Below, one piece after another: positions 7,109 to 12,204 of a stretch of DNA of 12,204 nucleotides. The stretch is from assembly GCA_023415845.1 (NCBI GenBank), contig JAEZJB010000102.1, forward strand, positions 1-12,204, in the 5' to 3' direction. The stretch is from Chloroflexota bacterium. Its GTDB lineage: Bacteria > Chloroflexota > Chloroflexia > Thermomicrobiales > UBA6265. Below the pieces are notes generated by a model. That model did no database searches. It saw nothing but the letters and a program-made list of their open reading frames with translations, and was not told the origin of the DNA. Within the stretch, counting starts at the first letter, position 1; each line of letters opens with the position of its first letter. The translations under genes and the position numbers were made by a program.

Positions 7109-7920
7109 CTTCCGCCCTCCGCCACACCACCCGCATCGAGCAGGCCCAGTGCCGTTGCCAGGTGGGACCGGTGCCGGAAAAACGCCTCGCTGGTGAGCAT
7201 CGCCCGCTGGCGAGGGCGGGGCAGGTCGATGGGCTCGATGTGGACGATCCGTCCGGGTCGGGCCGACAGCACGATCACCCGGTCGGCCAGGAACACCGCT
7301 TCGTCGATGTCATGCGTCACCAGCAACACCGAGCGCGGCTCGCGCGCCAGTCGGTCCAGCAACCAGGTTTGCAGGGCAAGTCGGTTAAGCGCATCCAGCG
7401 CCCCAAACGGCTCGTCCAGCAGCAGCAAGGGACGTTCCGCCAGCATCGTGCGCAGGAAGGCGACACGCTGACGCATCCCGCCCGATAACTGGGAAGGCCA
7501 GGCTCGTTCGAAGCCAGCCAGGCCGAACTCCGGAAATCTGGCGGCTGCCATCGTCCGCGCTGCGGTCCGCGAATGGCCGTGGACTTCGAGGGCGAGGCAG
7601 GCGTTGTCGAGGGCAGAGCGCCACGGCAACAGCAGGTCGCGTTGCCGCATGTAGGCCGAACGTCCCGGGCGCAGCGCGAACGGGGTATCCACTCCGCTCA
7701 GGGTCACGGTGCCGGCCGTTTCGGCGAAGAGACCGGAGATGATGTCGAGCATCGTGCTCTTGCCCGACCCGGACGGGCCAATCAGGGCGACAAATTCGCC
7801 TTCGGCAATTTCGAACGAAATGTCATCGAGTGCGAGCAGCGTTTGGCCGCGCTCGACGTATTCCGCCGCGACATGGCGGAGACCAAGGGTGGGTGGAAGT
7901 TTCGACATGGTGGTGGACAC
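7105..7920 (-). CDS. thiZ: ABC transporter ATPase for thiamin precursor uptake (ThiZ-like)
   Basis: This 271-residue nucleotide-binding subunit has Walker A GPSGSGKST (48-56), Q-loop Gln93 (MRQRDLLLPW), signature LSGGMRQRV (145-153), Walker B LLLLDEPFGALD (165-176, catalytic Glu170) and switch His203 in LLVTHDIDEAV. These are the features of the SsuB/TauB/ThiZ importer group. It energises the ThiX permease at the membrane. The start is uncertain: GTG 7920, reached directly after the TPP aptamer, or ATG 7908 four codons later. Neither has a strong free Shine-Dalgarno; the AGGA inside the aptamer's conserved 3' end lies 13 bases before the GTG. The gene overlaps thiX by GTGA. Expression should fall when TPP is abundant. 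Function as thiamin-precursor uptake comes from context. Confidence 0.88.
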   Translation of the reverse strand: MSTTMSKLPPTLGLRHVAAEYVERGQTLLALDDISFEIAEGEFVALIGPSGSGKSTMLDIISGLFAETAGTVTLSGVDTPFALRPGRSAYMRQRDLLLPWRSALDNACLALEVHGHSRTAARTMAAARFPEFGLAGFERAWPSQLSGGMRQRVAFLRTMLAERPLLLLDEPFGALDALNRLALQTWLLDRLAREPRSVLLVTHDIDEAVFLADRVIVLSARPGRIVHIEPIDLPRPRQRAMLTSEAFFRHRSHLATALGLLDAGGVAEGGR

Positions 7921-7923
7921 GGA

Positions 7924-8023
7924 GATGCTCGTTTCCTACGCCGGCATGACCCGGATCAGGTTCAGCGGTCAGCGCCGGAATTCAGGCGCAATCTCAGCCC
8001 GGTTCACCCGGGCTCCCGGCATC
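7924..8023 (-). promoter_or_regulatory. TPP (THI-element) riboswitch upstream of thiZ-thiX-tenA
   Basis: The minus strand carries the conserved TPP aptamer in order. GGGAGCCCGG leads into stem P3 (GCCCGG...CCGGGC), then GGCTGAGA (pyrimidine-sensing arm), an optional GC-rich hairpin (GCGCC...GGCGC) and TGACCGCTGAACCTGATCC. The 3' core GGTCATGCCGGCGTAGGAA (pyrophosphate-sensing arm) completes it. Outer arms GATGC (8019-8023) and GCATC (7924-7928) can pair as P1. TPP binding would switch off the thiamin uptake and salvage operon. No terminator hairpin with a T-run fits between the aptamer and the GTG at 7920, so control is most likely of translation initiation, the aptamer itself covering the ribosome site. 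Confidence 0.95.
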
Positions 8024-8137
8024 GCGATCGTGCCTGAGTGTCGCATATCCCATGGGGACCGTCATCATCACGTGTCGCAGGGCACACGCCAGGTGCCTCT
8101 CAACCGTTCCGTCATCACAGGAAGGAAATCAGGTCGG

Positions 8138-8157
8138 ATCGACACAAAATCGACACA
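8138..8157. repeat. Tandem direct repeat ATCGACACA, 11-base period
   Basis: Two exact copies of ATCGACACA lie at 8138-8146 and 8149-8157, separated by AA. The start-to-start distance of 11 bases is about one helical turn, so a dimeric regulator could bind both on one DNA face. The repeat lies between the thiamin operon leader and the drrA palindrome. Confidence 0.5.
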
Positions 8158-8191
8158 TCGCAGGACAAACTTTCTTCACACCTCGTCGCTA

Positions 8192-8211
8192 GGATGAACG
8201 AACGCTCATCC
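8192..8211. promoter_or_regulatory. 20-bp near-perfect palindrome, candidate TetR-type operator for drrAB
   Basis: GGATGAACGA (8192-8201) faces ACGCTCATCC (8202-8211); eight of ten positions are complementary, including a perfect outer GGATGA/TCATCC. The TGAACG...CG.TCA core resembles operators of TetR-family regulators, which often control drug-export ABC genes. It overlaps the possible -10 TAGGAT at 8190-8195, as a repressor site would. No regulator gene is present in the window. Confidence 0.5.
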
Positions 8212-8290
8212 GGTTTCGCGAGGCGTGCCACGCAGGTCGGATAAACGAGGACCAAAAACGTCCTTATAAGCACCGATACTGTGGGAAGAG

Positions 8291-8312
8291 CGGGAAACAG
8301 TGGGGTTTCCCG
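8291..8312 (+). repeat. Perfect 8-bp hairpin in the drrA leader
   Basis: CGGGAAAC (8291-8298) and GTTTCCCG (8305-8312) pair exactly around loop AGTGGG, ending 35 bases before the drrA ATG. A weaker hairpin AGGAC/GTCCT (8248-8264) lies further upstream. The stem has no T-run after it, so it is not an intrinsic terminator; an mRNA-stabilising or regulatory leader structure, or an operator, are possible. Confidence 0.5.
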
Positions 8313-8347
8313 TCAGATACGGAGCAGCATCCGTCATAGGAGGAGAC

Positions 8348-9358
8348 ATGGCGACAGTTGTTCGAAAAGCCCCGAAGCTCAGTGGCGACGCGGTGCGTGC
8401 CGAAGGGCTGAAGAAGCGCTTCGGCGAAACCGAAGCCCTCGCCGGAGTCGATCTCACGGTGAAGGCCGGCTCGGTGATGGGGCTCCTTGGTCCCAACGGT
8501 GCTGGCAAGACCACGACCGTCCGCATCCTGTCCACCCTGCTGCAACCCGACGCCGGGTATGCCGAGGTGGCCGGGATCGATGTGACAAAGGATCCGGAGG
8601 CCGTCCGCTCGTCGATTGGCCTCACCGGCCAGTACGCGGCAGTCGACGAAATCCTGACCGGCCGTGAAAACCTCATCATGTTTGGCCAGCTTTACCGGCT
8701 GACCCACAAGGCGGCGAAAGCCCGCGCCGATGAGTTGCTGGAGCGGTTCAACCTCACCGATGCCGGCAATCGCATGCTCAAAACCTACTCGGGGGGCATG
8801 CGCCGGCGGCTCGATCTCGCCGCCAGCCTGATCATTGCCCCGCCCGTGATCTTCCTCGACGAACCGACTACCGGTCTCGATCCACGGTCGCGCAACGGCA
8901 TGTGGGACGTCATTGCCGATCTTGTCAACGATGGCACCACCGTCCTGCTCACCACGCAATACCTTGAGGAAGCTGACCAGCTGGCCGACCAGATCGTGGT
9001 CATCGACCATGGCCGGGTAATTGCCCAGGGCACTGCCGACTCCCTCAAGAGCGATCTTGGCGGCGAACGCCTCGAGATCAACGTCTCCCCCAGCACGGAC
9101 CTCGCCCACGCTGCCGAAACCCTCCGCCGCATCGCCGGCAACGACATCGATGACGATGGCGTGACCGTCGACGCCCACACCCATCGGTTGACTGTCGCCT
9201 TCCCAGGTGGGGCACGCCGCCTCGCCGAGGCCATCCGCCAGATCGACGCCGCCGGTCTTGAACTGACGGACATCGCCGTCCGTCGTCCAACCCTCGACGA
9301 AGTCTTCCTGACCCTTACCGGCCGGCCGGCCGAATACGCCGACGAGGAGGCTGCATGA
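8348..9358 (+). CDS. drrA: Daunorubicin-resistance-type ABC exporter ATPase (DrrA family)
   Basis: This 336-residue protein has Walker A GPNGAGKTT (48-56), Q-loop Gln95 (GLTGQYAAVD), signature YSGGMRRRLDLA (147-158), Walker B VIFLDEP (167-173, Glu172) and D-loop TGLDPRSR (175-182). The C-terminal domain of about 110 residues (to RRPTLDEVFLTLTG at 312-325) is typical of the DrrA subfamily. The switch position reads LTTQYLEEAD, with Gln204 replacing the usual His, which is normal for this subfamily. With DrrB it would export a hydrophobic drug, lipid or secondary metabolite. The ATG at 8348 is preceded by a near-perfect AGGAGG; an upstream in-frame start near 8300 lies inside a hairpin and is unlikely. 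The stop overlaps the drrB start (ATGA). Substrate unknown; no biosynthetic cluster is visible. Confidence 0.93.
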   Translation: MATVVRKAPKLSGDAVRAEGLKKRFGETEALAGVDLTVKAGSVMGLLGPNGAGKTTTVRILSTLLQPDAGYAEVAGIDVTKDPEAVRSSIGLTGQYAAVDEILTGRENLIMFGQLYRLTHKAAKARADELLERFNLTDAGNRMLKTYSGGMRRRLDLAASLIIAPPVIFLDEPTTGLDPRSRNGMWDVIADLVNDGTTVLLTTQYLEEADQLADQIVVIDHGRVIAQGTADSLKSDLGGERLEINVSPSTDLAHAAETLRRIAGNDIDDDGVTVDAHTHRLTVAFPGGARRLAEAIRQIDAAGLELTDIAVRRPTLDEVFLTLTGRPAEYADEEAA

Positions 9359-10227
9359 GCACCCAGTCCATCATCGCCGAGACCGGACCTGTCGCCACCG
9401 GTCGTGTCTCATCCGTCGCCACCGACCTCGAAATGGTGCATCGCGGTCGGGTGCTGAGCGTCCTCTCCGACTCCTATATCCTGGCCCGGCGCAGCCTGAT
9501 GCGGGTGCCCCGGCAGCCAGACTGGCTGATGGGCGTCACCATCATGCCCATCATGTTCCTGCTGCTCTTCCGCTACATCTTCGGCGGCACCGTCCAGGCC
9601 ACCATGCCACCCGGTGTGAGCGCAGTGAATTTCCTGGTCGCCGGTATCATCGTCCAGGGCCTTGTCTTCGGCACCCTCAACACCGCCCTTGGCCTGGCCC
9701 AGGATGCCAAGGACGGCATCATGGATCGCTTCCGGGCGCTGCCGATGACCCGCTCGTCGGTGCTGCTGGGTCGCATCCTCGCCGACATGGCGATTGCGAC
9801 CTTCACCACCACCATCACCATCGTGGTGGGCCTGCTGGTCGGATTTCGCCCCACCGCCAATCTCTGGGAGTGGCTGGCCGCAATCGGGTTGATGCTCTAT
9901 CTGGCGTTCGTGCTGGCCTGGGTCGGCGCGGTGATCGGCCTCTGGCTGAAGACGATCGAGGCCGTCAACTCGATCGGGTTCGTCATCATCTTCCCGCTGA
10001 CGTTCATTTCCAGCACCTTCGTCTCACCCGAGTTCATGCCTTCGTGGTTGCGCGGATTTGCGGAAAACCAGCCCTTCACCCTCGTGCTGGATGGCGTGCG
10101 CTCGCTGCTGACCGGGTATCCGGAAGTGGGCAACAAGCCCTGGCTGGCGGTCCTCATCCTTACCGGCATGCTGGTGGTCGCGGCCCCGCTGGCCGTCTGG
10201 CTCTACGAACGCCGTTCGAAGGAATAG
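9355..10227 (+). CDS. drrB: ABC-2 type exporter permease (DrrB family)
   Basis: This 290-residue membrane protein has a cytoplasmic N-terminal region (about 1-58) and roughly six transmembrane segments: about 60-76, 91-112, 142-163, 172-197, 205-222 and 264-284. Family hallmarks are the loop GIMDRFRALPMTRSSVLLGRI (121-141) between helices 2 and 3, and IIFPLTFISSTFVSPEFMPSWL (211-232), followed by FAENQPFTLVLDGVRSLL. It forms the membrane channel of the exporter with DrrA, whose stop codon overlaps its start by four bases, so the two are translated together. A strong terminator follows, making drrA-drrB a complete two-gene operon. The open frame ends cleanly in YERRSKE. The exported compound cannot be inferred. 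Confidence 0.93.
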   Translation: MSTQSIIAETGPVATGRVSSVATDLEMVHRGRVLSVLSDSYILARRSLMRVPRQPDWLMGVTIMPIMFLLLFRYIFGGTVQATMPPGVSAVNFLVAGIIVQGLVFGTLNTALGLAQDAKDGIMDRFRALPMTRSSVLLGRILADMAIATFTTTITIVVGLLVGFRPTANLWEWLAAIGLMLYLAFVLAWVGAVIGLWLKTIEAVNSIGFVIIFPLTFISSTFVSPEFMPSWLRGFAENQPFTLVLDGVRSLLTGYPEVGNKPWLAVLILTGMLVVAAPLAVWLYERRSKE

Positions 10228-10253
10228 GTGAGCGATTTCTCATCGATATGGGC

Positions 10254-10290
10254 ACCGGGTCAGGCTTCTGCCTGGCCCGGTTTCGCTTGT
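10254..10290 (+). terminator. Rho-independent terminator after drrB
   Basis: ACCGGGTCAGGC (10254-10265) pairs with GCCTGGCCCGGT (10270-10281) through 12 pairs, including one G-T wobble, around loop TTCT. It is followed by a T-rich but interrupted tract (TTTCGCTTGT). It lies 26 bases after the drrB stop codon. Confidence 0.75.
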
Positions 10291-10390
10291 GCTTCCTGGA
10301 AGGTTGCGGGAATGGTCACCGACGCCTGAGTCCTGTCCGATCTTTCGCTGACGTCTCCGCCGTATGATCCTGAAGGGCAGGGGCAGAGGT

Positions 10391-10437
10391 GTGATTCACC
10401 GGCCTGGCTGGTATCGTCTGCAGCGATATCGAATCAC
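10391..10437. repeat. Spaced inverted repeat GTGATTC / GAATCAC upstream of tspO
   Basis: GTGATTC (10391-10397) and GAATCAC (10431-10437) are exact reverse complements 33 bases apart (40 bases start to start), ending 23 bases before the tspO ATG. The left copy lies in a small local palindrome, GGTG-TGATT-CACC. They could be paired half-sites or the base of a leader structure. TATCGT (10412-10417) between them, preceded by TGG, is a possible extended -10. Confidence 0.35.
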
Positions 10438-10460
10438 CACATTCCGCTGGGAGGCTTGTC

Positions 10461-10973
10461 ATGTCGTCCGATCCCGCCAGGGCCGCGATTACCTCGGTTC
10501 CCGATCGACTCCCCCTGTTCCTCAAGTCCCTGCTGCTGCCCGTGCTCGCCAGCGCGGTCGGTGGCGCGGCAACCGCTTCGGGCCTGCGCGACTGGTATCC
10601 CACCCTTGAGAAGCCCTCGTGGAACCCACCCCGGGGTGCGTTTGGGCCGGTCTGGACTACCCTCTACCTGCTGATGGGAATTGCCGACTACATCGTCGCT
10701 ACCAGGGAGGGAGGGCAGGAGACGGCGACCAATGCCCGGCGCATCTACCGCATCCAGCTCGCCCTCAATACGGCCTGGAGCGTGATCTTCTTCGGCTTGC
10801 GGAAACCAGGCTGGGCGCTGGTCGACAACATGGCGCTTTGGCTGGCGATTGGTGCAACCATCCTTGCCTTCTGGCGGATCTCGCGCATTGCCGCCCTGCT
10901 CCTGGTTCCCTATCTCCTATGGGTCACCTTCGCCAACGTCCTCAACGCCAGCATCTGGTGGAAGAACCGCTAG
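10461..10973 (+). CDS. tspO: TspO/MBR family protein (tryptophan-rich sensory protein)
   Basis: This 170-residue protein has five predicted transmembrane helices and the family landmarks WYPTLEKPSWNPPRGAFGPV (45-64), TTLYLLMGIA (66-75), QLALNTAWSVIFFG (99-112) and VPYLLWVTFANVLNASIWW (149-167). Tryptophans are abundant (W45, W54, W65, W106, W118, W127, W138, W154, W166, W167). TspO proteins bind tetrapyrroles and are linked to porphyrin handling, oxidative stress and, in phototrophs, pigment gene control; no tetrapyrrole gene is in the window. The N-terminal 20 residues precede the first helix and are slightly longer than in many family members. The ATG has GGGAGG six bases upstream. It sits alone, after the drrB terminator and about 190 bases before the CCA-enzyme gene. 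Confidence 0.95.
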   Translation: MSSDPARAAITSVPDRLPLFLKSLLLPVLASAVGGAATASGLRDWYPTLEKPSWNPPRGAFGPVWTTLYLLMGIADYIVATREGGQETATNARRIYRIQLALNTAWSVIFFGLRKPGWALVDNMALWLAIGATILAFWRISRIAALLLVPYLLWVTFANVLNASIWWKNR

Positions 10974-11165
10974 ACCACCTGCTCTCCGCCAACAGGCCAG
11001 CAATCTCGGCATTCCGGTGGCTTCATGCTGGAGGCTGGCGCCCCGCTGCACCACGTTCAGTACACTACAGGCCGGAATGGTTCTCCTTTCTGACCTGTTC
11101 GGAGTGTTCCCATCAACGACCCAGTTCCTTCGCCCCAACCTCAAGCCTGGCAACCACGGGGAGAT

Positions 11166-12204
11166 GTGCTCCCGCGTCTTTCCGTGCTCCAGCAACGCAT
11201 CATTGGCACGCTTGCTACGGCCTTCGCCGCCGCCGGTGAAGAGCTGTTCCTTGTCGGCGGCGTGGTGCGCGATGTGATGCTGAGCCATCGTCCACCTGCC
11301 GACCTCGATCTCGCGTCCTCGGCCGTCCCGTCAACCATCAAGCAGATCGCCACCACGTTCGACCACGCGGGCACCTACGACATGGGTGAGCGGTTTGGCA
11401 CCATCGGCATCGTCTTCCCGACCCCGGACGGTGAGGCGATCCCCGTCGAGATCACCACCTATCGCAGCGAGGAATACGAGCCCGGCAGCCGCCATCCTGC
11501 CGTGGCATTCGGCACCTCGATCGAGGACGACCTCGCCCGCCGCGATGTCACCATCAACGCCATGGCCGTTAACGTGGTCGATGGCACCCTCGTCGACCCG
11601 TTCTATGGTCAGGCGGACCTCCACATGGGTATGCTGCGTGCCGTCGGCGATCCCGACGAGCGCTTCCGCGAGGATCCGCTTCGCCTGCTTCGCGTTGCCC
11701 GTTTCGTCTCCCAGTTGGGCTTCACCATCGAAGCCGAAACCAAAGCGGCCATGATTCGCCAGGCCGGCACCATCGAGACCATTAGTGCCGAGCGTATCTT
11801 TGCCGAGTTGACCCGCCTGCTCGTCGGCCCCTACGCGGACCACGGCCTCGATGCCTTGCTCGAAACCGGGCTCTTCGGTCGCGTCATGCCCGAATTGATC
11901 GCCCTCGAGGACACCGCCTGGGACCGGCCGGACGGCTATCGCGAAAAGGATCTGTGGGATCACACCAAACGGGTCGTCATGCAGGCTCCCGCACGCCCCG
12001 TCGTCCGCTGGGCCGCCCTACTCCACGACGCAGCCAAACCACTCACCCGCTCGGTCGATGAGCGCGGCGAGGTTCACTTCTTCGGCCACGAGCGACTGGG
12101 GGCCGAGATCGCCCGCAAGCTGCTCAATCGTCTCAAGGCCGACAAGGCCACCACCCAGGCCGTCTCACGGCTCGTCGACCTGCATTTCCGCCCGGCCTCC
12201 TACG
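11166..12204 (+). CDS. cca: CCA tRNA nucleotidyltransferase / poly(A) polymerase family with HD domain (3' end cut by the window)
   Basis: The frame is open to the right edge (346 codons). The nucleotidyltransferase head has LVGGVVRDVML (29-39), catalytic DLDLA with Asp46 and Asp48, VEITTYR (94-100), and the neck motifs RRDVTINAMAVN (125-136) and RFREDPLRLLRVARFVSQLGF (167-187). A metal-binding HD domain follows: LWDHTKRV (His265), ALLHDAAKP (His287-Asp288) and FFGHERLG (His308). Class II enzymes of this layout add or repair the 3' CCA of tRNA, and some clades have separate A-adding or CC-adding versions that cannot be separated here. The start is uncertain: GTG 11166 has GGGGAG only two bases away, and GTG 11184 has no ribosome site but gives a family-typical N terminus. 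A stop near 11091 bounds the frame upstream. Confidence 0.92.
   Translation, partial: MLPRLSVLQQRIIGTLATAFAAAGEELFLVGGVVRDVMLSHRPPADLDLASSAVPSTIKQIATTFDHAGTYDMGERFGTIGIVFPTPDGEAIPVEITTYRSEEYEPGSRHPAVAFGTSIEDDLARRDVTINAMAVNVVDGTLVDPFYGQADLHMGMLRAVGDPDERFREDPLRLLRVARFVSQLGFTIEAETKAAMIRQAGTIETISAERIFAELTRLLVGPYADHGLDALLETGLFGRVMPELIALEDTAWDRPDGYREKDLWDHTKRVVMQAPARPVVRWAALLHDAAKPLTRSVDERGEVHFFGHERLGAEIARKLLNRLKADKATTQAVSRLVDLHFRPASY

Larger units (their letters stand above)
7921..8347. other. Gene-free divergent control region (427 bases)
   Basis: This is the longest gene-free stretch in the window, between the divergent thiZ and drrA genes. It holds the TPP riboswitch on the thiZ side. On the drrA side it holds an 11-base tandem repeat, a 20-bp near-palindrome and two hairpin-forming repeats. 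No convincing coding frame is seen on either strand. Clear consensus promoters were not found; TAGGAT (8190-8195) and TATAAG (8265-8270) are possible -10 elements for drrA without good -35 partners. Confidence 0.6.

Noticed and set aside
6278..7471. 397-codon open frame on the plus strand opposite thiX and thiZ
   Set aside because: The translation is low-complexity (Gly, Arg, Gln, His, Pro), matches no family, and runs antisense over two convincingly coding genes.
8264..9184. 306-codon open frame on the minus strand opposite drrA
   Set aside because: It is a mirror of the ATPase codon pattern; drrA has a perfect ribosome site and full ABC motifs.

Overview
The window is a GC-rich, densely coding bacterial chromosome segment with 13 supported protein-coding genes, two of them cut by the window edges. 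Protein content, frequent GTG starts, ATGA/GTGA gene overlaps and GC-rich Shine-Dalgarno sites fit a free-living, high-GC bacterium. The genes have a Chloroflexota (Thermomicrobia-like) flavour, but this is an impression from the proteins and not a proven placement. No mobile element, CRISPR array, rRNA or tRNA was seen.

Layout. Positions 1-86 (-) hold the 5' end of a probable dCTP deaminase gene. A roughly 200-base divergent control region with an extended -10 element and a perfect inverted repeat separates it from a small dual-specificity/tyrosine phosphatase (321-821, +). A convergent 557-residue NERD nuclease-UvrD-type helicase fusion follows (850-2523, -). Upstream of it on the same strand lie a YhhQ-type queuosine-precursor transporter (2768-3484, -) and a small class I SAM methyltransferase (3575-4000, -). 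Divergent from these is a translationally coupled pair: an Fe-S uracil-DNA glycosylase-family protein (4095-4724, +) and an alpha/beta hydrolase (4721-5536, +).

Thiamin cluster. On the minus strand, 8023 down to 5590, a TPP riboswitch precedes thiZ (ATPase), thiX (permease) and tenA (aminopyrimidine aminohydrolase/thiaminase II). Together they form a thiamin-precursor uptake and salvage operon. The riboswitch ends almost at the thiZ start codon, and the usual substrate-binding protein ThiY is not in the operon.

Export pair and right end. A 427-base gene-free region (7921-8347) holds the riboswitch and, on the other side, several candidate control elements for a daunorubicin-resistance-type ABC exporter, drrA-drrB (8348-10227, +): a tandem direct repeat, a 20-bp near-palindrome and an 8-bp perfect hairpin. 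A good Rho-independent terminator follows drrB. After that come a TspO/MBR membrane protein (10461-10973, +) and the first 346 codons of a CCA-adding/poly(A) polymerase-family enzyme with an HD domain (11166 to the right edge). The other gene-free stretches (120-320, 2524-2767, 10282-10460, 10974-11165) are below 300 bases and hold only the weak signals listed.

The strongest non-coding observation is the TPP riboswitch fused to the thiZ initiation region. No clearly new system was recognised; the helicase-nuclease fusion, the mixed-motif glycosylase and the structured drrA leader most deserve follow-up.
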